From Bacillus mycoides (GTDB taxonomy: Bacteria; Bacillota; Bacilli; Bacillales; Bacillaceae_G): a stretch of 64,000 bases of DNA. Positions 47,210 through 58,623 of the stretch are shown here, in pieces. The stretch is from NCBI RefSeq assembly GCF_001757995.1, contig NZ_LXLV01000065.1:1-64000 (forward strand), read 5' to 3'. The position numbers were made by a program, and so were the translations under genes. The notes beneath the pieces are model-generated. The model was not told the DNA's origin, did not search any database, and worked only from the letters and a program-made list of their open reading frames with translations. Numbering within the stretch: the stretch's first letter is position 1; every line of letters begins with the position of its first letter.

Positions 47210-47256
47210 TCACCCCTTAACCTATCCATTATACAAGACAGATTAAGGGGTGACAA
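47210..47256 (-). promoter_or_regulatory. recJ promoter flanked by an inverted repeat
   Basis: On the minus strand TTGTCA (47256-47251) and TATAAT (47233-47228) are 17 bases apart. Arms TCACCCCTTAA and TTAAGGGGTGA (47253-47243 and 47220-47210) lie at the -35 and at the ribosome site, flanking the -10. They could form a DNA operator or an RNA hairpin if transcription starts further up. Confidence 0.75.
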
Positions 47257-47306
47257 TATAATGCAAACTACGATTCGATATCTATATAACTAAATATCCA
47301 TTATGT

Positions 47307-48200
47307 TTAATTTGGAGAATACGGATTAATATGTACAAAAACATTTTGTACGTTATCTTGTTTCATAAGTGTTTCTTTTACATGTTTTCCAATGCGGTGA
47401 CCTTCTTCTACAGTGATATATGGATCTACAGATATTTTAATATCAACAATAACATAGTGGCCATGTTCCCTTGCATATAAAGAGCCGATTTTTTTCACAC
47501 CTTCCACTTGAAAAACTGCCTCCCTAAGCGGAACAACATCTTCTTCATGCAGAACATGATCGAGCGTTGCATGAATAGCTTCTGCTCCAATACTCCACGC
47601 CATCTTAGCAACGAGAATCGAAACAAATAATCCCGCAATTGGATCAGCATATACAAGCCAATCTATACCTAACTTACCACCGATAATAGCTGCACAAATG
47701 CCGATTAAAGCTGCAATTGAAGAAAACACATCCGAACGATGTTCATATGCATTTGCAATAATTGCATCACTTTTTATCCTCTTCCCTAACCGGAATTTAT
47801 ATTGAAACATTCCTTCTTTCACGACAATAGAAAAAATAACAGCAAAAATCGTAATTCCTTTCGGCGGTTCTAGTTCTTGCGAAAAAGCTTTTATAGACGA
47901 AATCGCGATTTCCAATCCAACAATAAATAATAATACCGCAACAATAATTGCTGAAATCGATTCCGCTTTACCATGACCATACGGATGATCCTCATCAGGC
48001 GGCTGCTTTGCTGCTCGCAATCCAAAAAGTACAGCTAGCGAACCAATTACATCTGATCCAGAATGCACTGCATCTGCCAATAGCGCTTTACTGTTCCCGA
48101 TATAACCAATTACCGCTTTTATAATCGCTAATATAATATTACCAACGATCCCGACGATAGCACCAAACTCGGCCTGTTTAAAACGTTCATCTTTTTCCAT
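47307..48200 (-). CDS. Cation diffusion facilitator (CDF) metal efflux transporter
   Basis: 297 residues with about six membrane helices. Metal-site motifs are ALLADAVHSGSDVIGSL and DEDHPYGHGKAES; the C-terminal cytoplasmic domain is VVPLREAVFQVEGVKKIGSLYAREHGHYVIVDIKISVDP. It exports divalent metals (Zn, Mn, Fe or Co) with proton antiport; the metal-site residues D/H do not decide which metal. AAGGG precedes the ATG. A single-gene unit. Confidence 0.92.
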   Translation of the reverse strand: MEKDERFKQAEFGAIVGIVGNIILAIIKAVIGYIGNSKALLADAVHSGSDVIGSLAVLFGLRAAKQPPDEDHPYGHGKAESISAIIVAVLLFIVGLEIAISSIKAFSQELEPPKGITIFAVIFSIVVKEGMFQYKFRLGKRIKSDAIIANAYEHRSDVFSSIAALIGICAAIIGGKLGIDWLVYADPIAGLFVSILVAKMAWSIGAEAIHATLDHVLHEEDVVPLREAVFQVEGVKKIGSLYAREHGHYVIVDIKISVDPYITVEEGHRIGKHVKETLMKQDNVQNVFVHINPYSPN

Positions 48201-48318
48201 AATTAAAATCCCTTCTTTTCTTAACCTATCTTTTTATTGTAACAAAAACAACGATAACACCACCACTTTCTTCCATTTTATTCTTTCAAAAGTTGCTATC
48301 TTATTGTATCCACAAACG

Positions 48319-48347
48319 AAAAAAGAGATGCCTCATAATGAGGCATC
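48319..48347 (-). terminator. Intrinsic terminator of secDF
   Basis: GATGCCTCA and TGAGGCATC with a 3-base loop and TTTTTT on the minus strand, just past the secDF stop. Confidence 0.85.
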
Positions 48348-48354
48348 ACCTTTT

Positions 48355-50619
48355 TTATACTTGCGGTTCAGATACTTCTTTCTCAACCTTCTTCTTGTTT
48401 TTGCCCTTTTTCAAACGGCGGTTTTCAAGCATTAACCAAATTTGAGAGGCAACGAAAATAGAAGAGTACGTACCTACAACTAATCCAATTAATAGTGCAA
48501 GTGAGAAGTTACGCAGTGATTCACTACCGAAAATAAGTAGTGTAATTACTGGGAACAGCACTGTTAAAACAGTATTAATTGAACGACCAATTGTTTGACG
48601 AATACTTGAGTTTACGATTTCTTCTAAATCTTTTAAATCACGAACTCGTTTTTTCTGTTTGTATAACTCACGGTTTCTATCAAACGTAACGATTGAGTCA
48701 TTGATAGAGTAACCAATAATCGTTAATACCGCAGCGATAAACGTTAAATCTACCTCTATCTGGAAAAGACTAAACACAACAATCATAACGAACGCATCAT
48801 GTAATAATGCGATTACTGCAGATAATGCATATGTAAAGCGGAAACGAATACTTACGTATAAGATGATAACCAATGAAGCTATCAGAACCGCGATGAATGC
48901 ATTTCGTGCAATCTCTTTACCGATTGTCGGCGAAACTGTACTTACGTTTGGCTCTGTACCGTATTTATCGTTAAAGAATGTTTTTGTTTTCGCAATTTCA
49001 TCTTTTGATAGAACACCTAACGTACGAACTGCGAAACCTTTATTATCATTACCAGTCGGTACAATATTTTCTTCTTTCACATCAATCTTCAGTTCGTTGA
49101 AGTCTTTATGAACGTCAGACACAGTAAGTGCTTGTTTTGATTGCAAGTCAATACGTGTACCACTTGCAAAGTCAATTCCAAGGTTCATTTTGAAAATCGG
49201 TAATATAATTGCCCCAGCAATTACGACTACAACTGAGAATAAGAAGAATTTATGACCGATATTTACGAAGTTAATACGATCAAATTTCGTTGGTGGATGT
49301 ACTACACCTTTTGTTAATGGAATAATATCCTTTTCCTTAACACCGAAGTAAGATAGTTTTTTATCGAAGTAACGGCTCTTTACAAGTAATCCAAGTAGGA
49401 AACGAGTACCAAATACGTTCGTAATGAAACCAACTAAAATACTTACGATTAAACTTGTTGCAAATCCTTTTACAGAGCTATTACCGTAAGCGAATAATAC
49501 ACCAGCTGCTGCAATTGTTGTAATGTTCGCATCTAAAATTGTCGATAATGAACGATGGTTACCAGCACGGAATGCTGACATCAGCGACTTACCAATTTTA
49601 AGCTCTTCCTTCAATCTCTCGTACGTAATGATATTCGCATCAACTGCGATACCAACCCCGAGCACTAATGCCGCAATACCTGGTAACGTAAGAACTGCAT
49701 GCATCCAGTTAAAGACAAGTAATGTAACGAAAATGTATAAACCTAACATAATAACCGCTACAAGTCCTGGTAAACGGTAGAATACAAGCATGAATAAGAA
49801 GATAATAGCAATACCGATCGCACTAGCGAAAATCGTTTGCTCTAATGCTTGTTGACCAAATTTCGCTCCAACAGATGTTGAATACATTTCTTTTAAATCA
49901 ACAGGAAGTGCACCTGCATTTAATAAAGATGAAAGTTCTTTCGCACTTTCAACTGTGAAGTTTCCACCTACGATAGATACTTCAGCTTGGTTAAATACTT
50001 GGCTTACTGTTGCTGCTGATAAAAACTTTGGATTCGGTTTTGCAGCTTCTGCTTTATACGAATCTTTTCCTTCTTCAAAATCAAGCCAAATTACCATTAA
50101 ATTCGTTGGTGGTGGCATTTTTGAAATCTTTTCAGTTACTTCACGGAATTTTTCAGCGCTTTTTAGTGTAAGACCTACGCTCGCACGGCCTTGCTCATCA
50201 AATGTTTGCTTCGCTCCGCCGCCTTTTAAATCCGTTCCGTCCATAAGTAGGTTATCATCCACATCACGGAATGTTAGTTTCGCTTGTGTTGATAACATTT
50301 CACGTGCTTTTTGCTGATCTTGTACACCAGCAAGCTGTACACGAATTCGATCTTCCCCTTCGATTTGAATGTTCGGCTCACTTACACCAAGAACATTGAC
50401 ACGATTTTCAAGAGCACCTACTGTACTTACAAGTGCATCACGATCGATTTTATCACCTTTTTTGGCTGGTTTTACTTCATACAGAATTTCAAAACCACCG
50501 CGAAGGTCTAGTCCTAGACTAATTCCTTTTGCTATGTCTTTTCCTGCCGCACCAATTACTCCACCAATTAATAAAACGATGAGGAAAAAGGCGGCAATTC
50601 TTGTACCACGCTTTGCCAT
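48355..50619 (-). CDS. secDF: Protein translocase subunit SecDF (fused)
   Basis: 754 residues with about twelve helices. It is a natural fusion of SecD (N-terminal, with DLRGGFEILYEVKP and the extracellular domain, then ALVLGVGIAVDANIITYERLKEE) and SecF (LGIDFASGTRIDLQSK and TIIGYSINDSIVTFDRNRE). It pulls exported proteins using the proton gradient, working with SecYEG and YajC. The frame begins at 50670, but GAGGG fits the ATG at 50619. yajC lies at 54142, as in B. subtilis. Confidence 0.96.
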   Translation of the reverse strand: MAKRGTRIAAFFLIVLLIGGVIGAAGKDIAKGISLGLDLRGGFEILYEVKPAKKGDKIDRDALVSTVGALENRVNVLGVSEPNIQIEGEDRIRVQLAGVQDQQKAREMLSTQAKLTFRDVDDNLLMDGTDLKGGGAKQTFDEQGRASVGLTLKSAEKFREVTEKISKMPPPTNLMVIWLDFEEGKDSYKAEAAKPNPKFLSAATVSQVFNQAEVSIVGGNFTVESAKELSSLLNAGALPVDLKEMYSTSVGAKFGQQALEQTIFASAIGIAIIFLFMLVFYRLPGLVAVIMLGLYIFVTLLVFNWMHAVLTLPGIAALVLGVGIAVDANIITYERLKEELKIGKSLMSAFRAGNHRSLSTILDANITTIAAAGVLFAYGNSSVKGFATSLIVSILVGFITNVFGTRFLLGLLVKSRYFDKKLSYFGVKEKDIIPLTKGVVHPPTKFDRINFVNIGHKFFLFSVVVVIAGAIILPIFKMNLGIDFASGTRIDLQSKQALTVSDVHKDFNELKIDVKEENIVPTGNDNKGFAVRTLGVLSKDEIAKTKTFFNDKYGTEPNVSTVSPTIGKEIARNAFIAVLIASLVIILYVSIRFRFTYALSAVIALLHDAFVMIVVFSLFQIEVDLTFIAAVLTIIGYSINDSIVTFDRNRELYKQKKRVRDLKDLEEIVNSSIRQTIGRSINTVLTVLFPVITLLIFGSESLRNFSLALLIGLVVGTYSSIFVASQIWLMLENRRLKKGKNKKKVEKEVSEPQV

Positions 50620-50900
50620 ATGTACCCTCTTTCTGCTACTAACACTTTCAATAAATCTCTTACGATTCACTTTTGCACGTGTGCATACGCCTAGTTAGTA
50701 GACTTACTTTCTATAAAATACATGTATTTTCGCTAGTTCATCACTAGCTGTGTCGGTAAGATTTTCACAATACCTACACTTTCATTATTTATTTTTTCTC
50801 TTCACTACCTCCTTTATATATAATCTTAGACATAATTAATTCCTCTTTATCAATACCTATCATTATACTGCAAAAGGAAGAACAAACCAATTACAGTCGG

Positions 50901-51185
50901 TTATTTATTTTCATATTCATCAAACGACCAAAGTGGTGCTTGATATGCTTCAACAGTTAAATAATTCATATATTCATTAGTACTTACTCTTAATACATCA
51001 TTTACCAATTCATATAACCTAACATCACTGTCTATCTTTTTCCACTTTTTCGCCTTGAGAAACTTCCAAATATCATTATCTGTCACTCGGTCGTAACCGA
51101 ACATTTGAAACTCTTCTACTTTACTTTCTAAAACGACTTGTAACTGTCCGCGGTATGATTCTACCAAAGCCTCTTTATCCAACAT
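50901..51185 (-). CDS. comN: Post-transcriptional regulator ComN
   Basis: 94 residues: LVESYRGQLQVVLESKVEEFQMFGYDRVTDNDIWKFLKAKKWKKIDSDVRLYELVNDVLRVSTNEYMNYL. It matches the ComN/YrzD family, which in B. subtilis controls comE competence mRNA with DivIVA at the poles. The frame extends three codons, but AAGGAG fits the ATG at 51185. Same neighbourhood as in B. subtilis (yrzD-spoVB). Confidence 0.88.
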   Translation of the reverse strand: MLDKEALVESYRGQLQVVLESKVEEFQMFGYDRVTDNDIWKFLKAKKWKKIDSDVRLYELVNDVLRVSTNEYMNYLTVEAYQAPLWSFDEYENK

Positions 51186-51298
51186 ATATAACATCTCCTT
51201 CTTATTTCAGCACGAAAAGTCGCTTTTAATCCCGCTCTAATGGACAGTAATAACTTCTTTCAAGAGTACCATTCACACTTTACTCTCTTAAATGCTTG

Positions 51299-51326
51299 TC
51301 ATTCTTGTCTCATACGTGCATATAAA
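51299..51326 (+). promoter_or_regulatory. spoVB: Possible SigE promoter of spoVB
   Basis: TCATTCT (51299-51305) and CATATAAA (51319-51326), 13 bases apart, resemble the SigE consensus. spoVB is expressed under SigE in B. subtilis. The match is imperfect. Confidence 0.45.
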
Positions 51327-51371
51327 TTATTGTAAATCATTCCATTGATTTTGAGAAGGTAGGAGAAGAGT

Positions 51372-52931
51372 ATGACGAGACAAAGCTTTTTAAAAGGTGC
51401 ATTTATTTTAATGATAGCTGGCTTTATTACAAAAATCCTTGGATTTATTAACCGCATTGTAATGGCACGTATTTTAGGCGAAGAAGGCGTTGGTCTTTAT
51501 ATGATGGCTGTCCCCACCTTCATTTTAGCAATTACACTAACACAAATTGGCCTTCCTGTTGCAATCGCAAAATTTGTAGCAGAAGCGGAAGCGGTGAACG
51601 ATAAGCAAAGAGTTAAAAAAATATTAACTATCTCGCTAGCCGTTACATCCGTTATTAGTATCATTTTAACAATTGGGATTATGCTACTCACACCTATTTT
51701 AGCAAAAACATTATTAACAGATGAAAGAACTTACTATCCATTAATGGCTATTTTACCTGTCGTTCCAGTTATTGCAGTTTCTTCTGTTTTACGTGGTTAT
51801 TTCCAAGGGAAACAAAATATGAAGCCGAGCGCTTATGCTCAAGTCATAGAACAAGTTGTCCGCATTACAATTATCGCTGTATGCATTCAGTTATTTTTAC
51901 CTTACGGCGTAGAATATGCTGCAGCCGGTGCCATGCTATCAGCTGTTCTTGGCGAAGTTGCATCTTTATTATTTTTACTTACTTTATTCCAACGCGAAAA
52001 ACATTTATCTATACGCTCTGGATTTTTCACTACTGTAAAGGAGAGCAAAAATACGTTTTATTCCCTTATGGACATTGCTTTACCAACTACAGGAAGCCGT
52101 TTAATTGGTTCCGTTTCTTATTTCTTTGAACCTATCGTCGTTATGCAAAGCTTAGCGATCGCGGGCGTTGCTGCATCTGTCGCAACTCAGCAATACGGTA
52201 TGTTAAACGGATATGCGTTCCCGCTTCTATCACTGCCAGCCTTTATTACATATGCTCTTTCTACAGCACTCGTCCCATCAATTAGCGAGGCAATGGCAAA
52301 GAGACAACACAAATTAGTGGAACACCGATTACAACAAGCACTTCGAATTTCCTTAATAACCGGCGGATGGTCAGTCGTTATATTATATGTATTTGCTTCT
52401 CCAGTTTTAACTCTCATGTACGGCTCAGACAACGCGGCGGCGTTCATCCAGCTTCTTGCACCTTGTTTTTTATTTCATTATTTCCAAAGTCCCCTTACAT
52501 CTGTGTTGCAAGCTTTAAACTTAGCACGCGCTGCTATGATGAACACCTTTATTGGCGCTATCGTAAAATTAATCGTTATTTTTGCACTCGCTTCACGCCC
52601 AGAGTTCCAAATGATGGGGGTTGCCCTCGCCATCGCAGCAAATATAGTAACCGTAACATTCCTTCACTACGCCACTGTTTTAAAGAAAATTACATTTACC
52701 ATTTACGCAAAAGACTATATTTTCGGTGGAATTGCTATCGGGATTGCTGGTACCTTCGGTTTTTATCTTCATAAGCATATCGTTTTTTCTCATTCACTTG
52801 GCGTACAAACGTTATGGGAAATCACCTTAACAACAATCGTTTATATCGTTCTCCTCTTCGTTTTTAAACTCATTCGAAAAGAAGAATTAAGTCGTCTCCC
52901 TATCATTCGTAAACTTTCATTTTTGAAATAA
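51372..52931 (+). CDS. spoVB: Stage V sporulation protein B, MOP-superfamily flippase
   Basis: 519 residues with about fourteen helices (Wzx/MurJ-like fold). The N-terminus is SFLKGAFILMIAGFITKILGFINRIVMARILGEEGVGLYMMAVPTF. SpoVB is required for cortex formation and is thought to flip a lipid-linked peptidoglycan precursor across the membrane around the spore. AGGAG precedes the ATG. Its placement between comN and yrbG is as in B. subtilis. Confidence 0.92.
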   Translation: MTRQSFLKGAFILMIAGFITKILGFINRIVMARILGEEGVGLYMMAVPTFILAITLTQIGLPVAIAKFVAEAEAVNDKQRVKKILTISLAVTSVISIILTIGIMLLTPILAKTLLTDERTYYPLMAILPVVPVIAVSSVLRGYFQGKQNMKPSAYAQVIEQVVRITIIAVCIQLFLPYGVEYAAAGAMLSAVLGEVASLLFLLTLFQREKHLSIRSGFFTTVKESKNTFYSLMDIALPTTGSRLIGSVSYFFEPIVVMQSLAIAGVAASVATQQYGMLNGYAFPLLSLPAFITYALSTALVPSISEAMAKRQHKLVEHRLQQALRISLITGGWSVVILYVFASPVLTLMYGSDNAAAFIQLLAPCFLFHYFQSPLTSVLQALNLARAAMMNTFIGAIVKLIVIFALASRPEFQMMGVALAIAANIVTVTFLHYATVLKKITFTIYAKDYIFGGIAIGIAGTFGFYLHKHIVFSHSLGVQTLWEITLTTIVYIVLLFVFKLIRKEELSRLPIIRKLSFLK

Positions 52932-52933
52932 AC

Positions 52934-52960
52934 GGGCTTGCCATTCAAAATGGTAAGCCT
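52934..52960. terminator. Stem-loop terminating spoVB and yrbG
   Basis: GGCTTGCCATT pairs with AATGGTAAGCC (one G-U) around a 3-base loop, between the converging genes. The T-tail is weak. Confidence 0.6.
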
Positions 52961-53617
52961 CTAATTTTCTTTCAAATCAACAAAAAATTGTCCATTTTGA
53001 AAACTACAATATACAATCTGTTTCACATCTTTATAACCTAGGTTATTCAGTTTCTCAACGAGCCATTCATCTGTATGTTCGATCATCTGCAAATGATTGT
53101 ATTGAATTTCTCCATCAATAATTAGTGGGAGTGTAAAAATTGGTGTATCATTTTTGCTCTTTTTACTTTTTTGTTTTTGAAAGACAGATAACTTTCCAGA
53201 TGGTTCTAAAATAGCGTATTCTACATCACGCACATCTCCGATTCCTTGCTCACGTAGTTGCATCAATAAATCATCTATGTTATATCGCTGCTTCCGCATC
53301 TTTTTTTCATCAATTTTACCTGCATTCACAAGAATCGCAGGCTCCCCTTCTATTAAATGCCGAAAACGCTGGAACTTTAATGAAATGACCGACAAAATGA
53401 TTTGTATACACATTAGAAAAATCATTGGAACTAATTGATGCCAAAGTGATTTATCTGTATTTTCAATTGCCACTACAGCCATTTCACCGAGCATAATGAA
53501 TACAACCAAATCTAATACACTTAATTCTCCAATTTCACGTTTACCCATAAGGCGAAAGATAATTAAAATGATTGTATACAAAAGCATTGTTCGTCCGATT
53601 ATTGATACCCATTCCAT
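52961..53617 (-). CDS. yrbG: DUF421-family membrane protein YrbG
   Basis: 218 residues. Three hydrophobic helices at the N-terminus (about residues 5-80) carry MGKREIGELSVLDLVVFIMLGEMA, the DUF421 signature, followed by a cytoplasmic domain with RRHLIEGEPAILVNAGKIDEKKMRKQRYNIDDLLMQLREQGIGDVRDVEYAILEPSG-like sequence. The family (YetF/YrbG) includes SpoVA-related water-channel partners of spores. No exact function known. It lies opposite spoVB. Confidence 0.85.
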   Translation of the reverse strand: MEWVSIIGRTMLLYTIILIIFRLMGKREIGELSVLDLVVFIMLGEMAVVAIENTDKSLWHQLVPMIFLMCIQIILSVISLKFQRFRHLIEGEPAILVNAGKIDEKKMRKQRYNIDDLLMQLREQGIGDVRDVEYAILEPSGKLSVFQKQKSKKSKNDTPIFTLPLIIDGEIQYNHLQMIEHTDEWLVEKLNNLGYKDVKQIVYCSFQNGQFFVDLKEN

Positions 53618-53720
53618 TTCTGCACCCCCTTTTTTTACTTATAGGCTCCCCTACAAAAAAGAAACTAGTCTAACTTAAACAAAATGAAAATATGCTTGTA
53701 TTAAAAAGGGGGAATGCATA

Positions 53721-54104
53721 ATGGATGGAACGAAAAAATTATCGAGCGCAATCGGCTTCGGTATTATTACCCTATTAATCCTCGCATCTATTACAAGTAT
53801 GATCATGGCTCTTTTATTAAAATTCACGAATATTAATGAAGGGACATTAGTAATTACTATTTTTATAATAGCCCTTCTATCTATGCTTATGTCTGGGTTT
53901 ATTGCTGGTAAAAAGGCACAAGGAAAAGGTTGGCTAGTAGGGTTCACAACAGGCCTTACATTCACTCTTCTCGTCTTTCTCGTTAACTATTTAGGCTTCT
54001 CTCAAACTTTATCGAACTCACAGTTACTCTACCAATTAGCATTAATGGGTGCGAGTACACTCGGAGGTATTTTCGGTGTAAATATGTCAAAACAAAATAG
54101 TTAA
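53721..54104 (+). CDS. yrzE: TIGR04086-family membrane protein YrzE
   Basis: 127 residues with four hydrophobic helices and little else (polar loops GKKAQGKGW, MSKQNS tail). It fits the TIGR04086/YrzE family in size, composition and place. Function unknown. A ribosome site AAAGGGGG lies before the ATG. It converges on yajC through a shared terminator. Confidence 0.8.
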   Translation: MDGTKKLSSAIGFGIITLLILASITSMIMALLLKFTNINEGTLVITIFIIALLSMLMSGFIAGKKAQGKGWLVGFTTGLTFTLLVFLVNYLGFSQTLSNSQLLYQLALMGASTLGGIFGVNMSKQNS

Positions 54105-54105
54105 A

Positions 54106-54138
54106 AAAAGGCCCTGCACATTTCATGCAGGGCCTTCA
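54106..54138. terminator. Bidirectional terminator between yrzE and yajC
   Basis: AAGGCCCTGCA and TGCAGGGCCTT form an 11-bp stem with a 7-base loop, between the ends of yrzE (+) and yajC (-). A-run before and TTCATC after. Confidence 0.85.
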
Positions 54139-54141
54139 TCA

Positions 54142-54402
54142 TTAGTTTTTCACAACTTCACGAATCGCATTGCGATCGAAAGTTAAGTGTGAACCACCAG
54201 ATTTAACAACGATTTTCGTTTCATCTACTGATTCAATTGTACCGTGTAAGCCACCAATTGTTACGATAGCATCACCTTTTGATAACTCATTTTGCATTTG
54301 AGCAACTGCTTTTTGACGCTTTTGTTGCGGGCGAATTAATAAGAAATAGAAAATCGCAAACATCGCAACAATCATAATGATATTCATCATACCTGGATTC
54401 AT
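54142..54402 (-). CDS. yajC: Preprotein translocase subunit YajC
   Basis: 86 residues. One N-terminal membrane helix (IIMIVAMFAIFYFLLIRPQQKRQK) and a cytoplasmic beta-rich tail (GDAIVTIGGLHGTIESVDETKIVVKSGG). It associates with SecDF in the Sec machine. AGGAGGAACAAAAG lies before the ATG. It follows tgt in the queA-tgt-yajC order found in most bacteria. Confidence 0.95.
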   Translation of the reverse strand: MNPGMMNIIMIVAMFAIFYFLLIRPQQKRQKAVAQMQNELSKGDAIVTIGGLHGTIESVDETKIVVKSGGSHLTFDRNAIREVVKN

Positions 54403-54429
54403 CTTTTGTTCCTCCTTTTAAATTATGTA

Positions 54430-55572
<1,143 letters not shown>

Positions 55573-55581
55573 TTACTCCTT

Positions 55582-56634
55582 TTATTTGTTTCTCATTTTA
55601 GCGTGAGATGCAACGAACATCGCATCACCGAAGCTAAAGAAACGATATTTTTCTTTTACTGCTTCATTATAAGCATGAAGTACACTATCTCTATTTGCAA
55701 ATGCACTTACAAGCATAATTAATGTTGATTTCGGCAAATGGAAGTTTGTAATTAAACCATCAATTGCTTTAAATTCATATCCTGGGTACATAAAAATATC
55801 TGTCCAGCCAGAAGCGGCGCAAAGCTTACCACTATGATCTGTCGCAATCGTTTCTAACGTACGAGTTGATGTCGTACCTACTGTAATAATACGTCCGCCA
55901 TTCTCTTTCACGCGGTTTAATAACGCAGCTGTCTCTTCAGACATATGGTAATACTCTGCGTGCATATGATGCTCTTCAATCGTATCTGCAGAAACTGGTC
56001 TAAATGTTCCAAGTCCTACATGGAGTGTAATGAATGCTAACCCGACACCTTTTTGCTTCAATTTCTCGAGTAACTCTTCTGTAAAGTGAAGTCCAGCCGT
56101 CGGTGCTGCTGCTGAACCTATTTCCTTCGCATATACCGTTTGATAACGATCGCGATCTTCTAGCGTCTCTTTAATATATGGAGGAAGTGGCATTTCTCCA
56201 AGCTCGTCTAAAATTTCATAAAAGATGCCGTCATATGAAAACTCAAGTTGACGCCCACCTTGATCTGCTGTTCCAATGCAAGTTGCTTTTAACTTTCCTT
56301 CACCAAAAGAGATGACAGTTCCTTCTTTTACACGCTTCGCTGGCTTTATAAGCGTTTCCCACTTATCGCCTTCTTCTTGTTTCAAAAGAAGCACTTCAAT
56401 GTGTGCACCTGTATCTTCTTTCACACCGTGCAAGCGAGCAGGCATAACTTTCGTTTCATTTAAAACTAAGCAATCCCCCTCATGTAAGTAAGAAAGAATG
56501 TCCGTAAAATGTTTATGCTCAATATCTCCTGTTTCACGGTCTAACATCATCAATCTTGATGTTTCACGCTCTTCAAGCGGAATTTGTGCAATGAGCTCTT
56601 CTGGTAAATGAAAATCAAACAGATTAATATCCAT
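55582..56634 (-). CDS. queA: S-adenosylmethionine:tRNA ribosyltransferase-isomerase QueA
   Basis: 350 residues, family length. Signature blocks: [56 protein letters not shown], and [17 protein letters not shown]. It transfers the ribose of SAM to preQ1 in tRNA, giving epoxyqueuosine. The frame extends four codons to a GTG; AGGTGG fits the ATG at 56634. tgt follows after 12 bases. Confidence 0.97.
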   Translation of the reverse strand: MDINLFDFHLPEELIAQIPLEERETSRLMMLDRETGDIEHKHFTDILSYLHEGDCLVLNETKVMPARLHGVKEDTGAHIEVLLLKQEEGDKWETLIKPAKRVKEGTVISFGEGKLKATCIGTADQGGRQLEFSYDGIFYEILDELGEMPLPPYIKETLEDRDRYQTVYAKEIGSAAAPTAGLHFTEELLEKLKQKGVGLAFITLHVGLGTFRPVSADTIEEHHMHAEYYHMSEETAALLNRVKENGGRIITVGTTSTRTLETIATDHSGKLCAASGWTDIFMYPGYEFKAIDGLITNFHLPKSTLIMLVSAFANRDSVLHAYNEAVKEKYRFFSFGDAMFVASHAKMRNK

Positions 56635-56653
56635 AACTGTATCCACCTATTTC

Positions 56654-56854
56654 TTATTTGAATCGATTTATTATATACATAATAAAAGATAATGCAATAC
56701 TTAACACAATACATGTAATGATAGGAAAATAAAAGGTAACGTTACCTTTTTTCACAAAAATATCGCCTGGAAGCCTTCCAATGAACTTCCAAGCTAATCC
56801 AACAACAATGAGCAAAATACCAGCTGTAATAAGCAGCTTTGGCATCTCCGTCAT
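56654..56854 (-). CDS. DUF2905-family small membrane protein
   Basis: 66 residues. [56 protein letters not shown] gives two helices with the conserved GRLPGDI(F/x)xxxGN turn. It is common in bacteria between ruvB and queA. Function unknown. Its ATG overlaps the ruvB stop (ATGA). Confidence 0.88.
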   Translation of the reverse strand: MTEMPKLLITAGILLIVVGLAWKFIGRLPGDIFVKKGNVTFYFPIITCIVLSIALSFIMYIINRFK

Positions 56855-57852
56855 ACTTTTGGCATCTCCATTCCGAAATGCTCATATGCGAGCGGCGTTA
56901 CGATCCGGCCTCTTGGCGTTCTTTGTAAAAAGCCAATTTGTAATAAATACGGCTCATACACATCTTCAATCGTATGCGATTCTTCCCCAATCGTTGCTGA
57001 AACAGTTTCTAATCCAACTGGACCACCGCGGAACTTTTCAATAATACCAAGCAGTAATTTATGATCGATATGATCAAGTCCTAATTTATCTACTTGCAAT
57101 AGTTCTAACGCCATTTGTGTAATTTCCATCGCAATCGTTCCGTCACTGCGAACTTGTGCGAAGTCACGTACACGTCGTAATAGACGATTCGCAATACGAG
57201 GTGTACCACGGGCACGTCTTGCAATTTCTAATGCAGCTAACGAATCTATTTCAACTTCAAACACTTCTGCTGTACGTTCTACAATCGCAGAAAGCTGATC
57301 TACTGTATAGTACTCTAATCGTGAAAGTACACCAAAACGGTCACGAAGTGGTGCTGATAATGCACCTGCACGCGTCGTTGCCCCAACTAGCGTAAATGGA
57401 GGTAAATCTAGACGTACAGAGCGAGCTGACGGTCCTTTCCCAATAACGATATCAAGGCAAAAGTCTTCCATCGCTGGGTATAACACTTCTTCAATAGATC
57501 TATGCAAACGATGAATTTCATCAATAAATAATACATCCCCAGGCTGAAGTGCTGTTAATACAGCCGCTAAATCTCCTGGTCTTTCAATTGCAGGACCTGA
57601 CGTTGTTCGAATGTTAACACCCATTTCATTGGCAATAATATTCGCAAGCGTCGTTTTACCAAGTCCAGGTGGTCCATATAAAAGTACGTGATCTAACGTT
57701 TCTTCACGCATTTTCGCCGCTTCGATAAACACTTCTAAATTATGTTTCGCTTTATCTTGGCCAATATACTGACGGAGCGTCTGTGGCCGTAATGAATACT
57801 CTAAATCCGCATCTTCGTATCCAGATTCCCCTGAAAGGAGACGTTCGTCCAT
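56851..57852 (-). CDS. ruvB: Holliday-junction branch-migration helicase RuvB
   Basis: 333 residues. AAA+ ATPase with Walker [11 protein letters not shown], Walker [11 protein letters not shown], sensor 1 [21 protein letters not shown], and a winged-helix tail. It forms hexamers that, with RuvA, drive branch migration. The frame begins three codons earlier with GTG, but GAGGTG fits the ATG at 57852. ruvA is five bases upstream. Confidence 0.98.
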   Translation of the reverse strand: MDERLLSGESGYEDADLEYSLRPQTLRQYIGQDKAKHNLEVFIEAAKMREETLDHVLLYGPPGLGKTTLANIIANEMGVNIRTTSGPAIERPGDLAAVLTALQPGDVLFIDEIHRLHRSIEEVLYPAMEDFCLDIVIGKGPSARSVRLDLPPFTLVGATTRAGALSAPLRDRFGVLSRLEYYTVDQLSAIVERTAEVFEVEIDSLAALEIARRARGTPRIANRLLRRVRDFAQVRSDGTIAMEITQMALELLQVDKLGLDHIDHKLLLGIIEKFRGGPVGLETVSATIGEESHTIEDVYEPYLLQIGFLQRTPRGRIVTPLAYEHFGMEMPKV

Positions 57853-57857
57853 TATAC

Positions 57858-58475
57858 TCACCTCTTACCATTTAGTAAAAGACTAAGTGCCTTTTTAATA
57901 TATTGATCCGTTGTAAGTGATTCTTTTAATAATTCTGGTACAACGCGAGAAACTTCTCTCTCCGCGTAACCAAGTGCTCTTAGTGCTTCAAGCGCCTCAT
58001 CAAGCTCAGTTGATGAACCTTTCTTCTGATCAAAACTTTCGACATCTGAGAACAGATCAACAAATGCATCTGGCACGACATCTGCTAGTTTTCCTTTTAA
58101 GTCTAAAATCATTTGGCGTGCCGTTTTCTTTCCGACACCTGGGAATTTCACTAAAAACTTCTCATCTTCATGTTCAATCGCTTGAACGACCTGTCCTGTT
58201 TGACCAGAAGCTAAAATTGCAAGAGCACCTTTCGGTCCAATCCCCGATACACCTAACAATTTTGTAAATAGTAAACGCTCTTCACGTGTTTTAAATCCGT
58301 AAAGTGCCATAATATCTTCTCTCACATAATGATATGTATAGACACGAATTTCTTGCTTACTTCTTTGAAATACATACGGATTTGGTGTGAAAATTTGATA
58401 GCCAATTCCATTATGATCAATTACGACATATTCCGGTCCTACATACTCCACGTAACCTGTAACATATTCAAACAA
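57858..58475 (-). CDS. ruvA: Holliday-junction recognition protein RuvA
   Basis: 205 residues. Domains: an N-terminal OB fold ([31 protein letters not shown]), two helix-hairpin-helix motifs ([16 protein letters not shown] and [15 protein letters not shown]), and the C-terminal RuvB-binding domain. The TTG at 58475 gives the standard start; the longer frame lacks a ribosome site. RuvA tetramers hold the junction for RuvB. Confidence 0.95.
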   Translation of the reverse strand: MFEYVTGYVEYVGPEYVVIDHNGIGYQIFTPNPYVFQRSKQEIRVYTYHYVREDIMALYGFKTREERLLFTKLLGVSGIGPKGALAILASGQTGQVVQAIEHEDEKFLVKFPGVGKKTARQMILDLKGKLADVVPDAFVDLFSDVESFDQKKGSSTELDEALEALRALGYAEREVSRVVPELLKESLTTDQYIKKALSLLLNGKR

Positions 58476-58585
58476 AATACGATCTCTCCCTCTCAAATCA
58501 TGTATTCCATTTTAACATATTTAACAATAGAAAAGCGAGACTACCCCAACAAATGTTCCCTATTTGAAATTTCCGTTTTTTTCTA

Positions 58586-58615
58586 TTGACATAAAGACAG
58601 AAAGAACATTACTAT
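58586..58615 (+). promoter_or_regulatory. SigA promoter of the orphan siderophore lipoprotein
   Basis: TTGACA (58586-58591) and TACTAT (58610-58615) are 18 bases apart. The Fur box lies just downstream, over the likely start point. Confidence 0.7.
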
Positions 58616-58623
58616 ACAGATGT

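Noticed and set aside
47206-47256. N-terminal extension of recJ
   Set aside because: The upstream codon is part of the -35 box of the recJ promoter.
53675-53965. Minus-strand 96-codon frame opposite yrzE
   Set aside because: It is a shadow of the hydrophobic yrzE gene; no ribosome site, and it lies across the yrzE promoter region.
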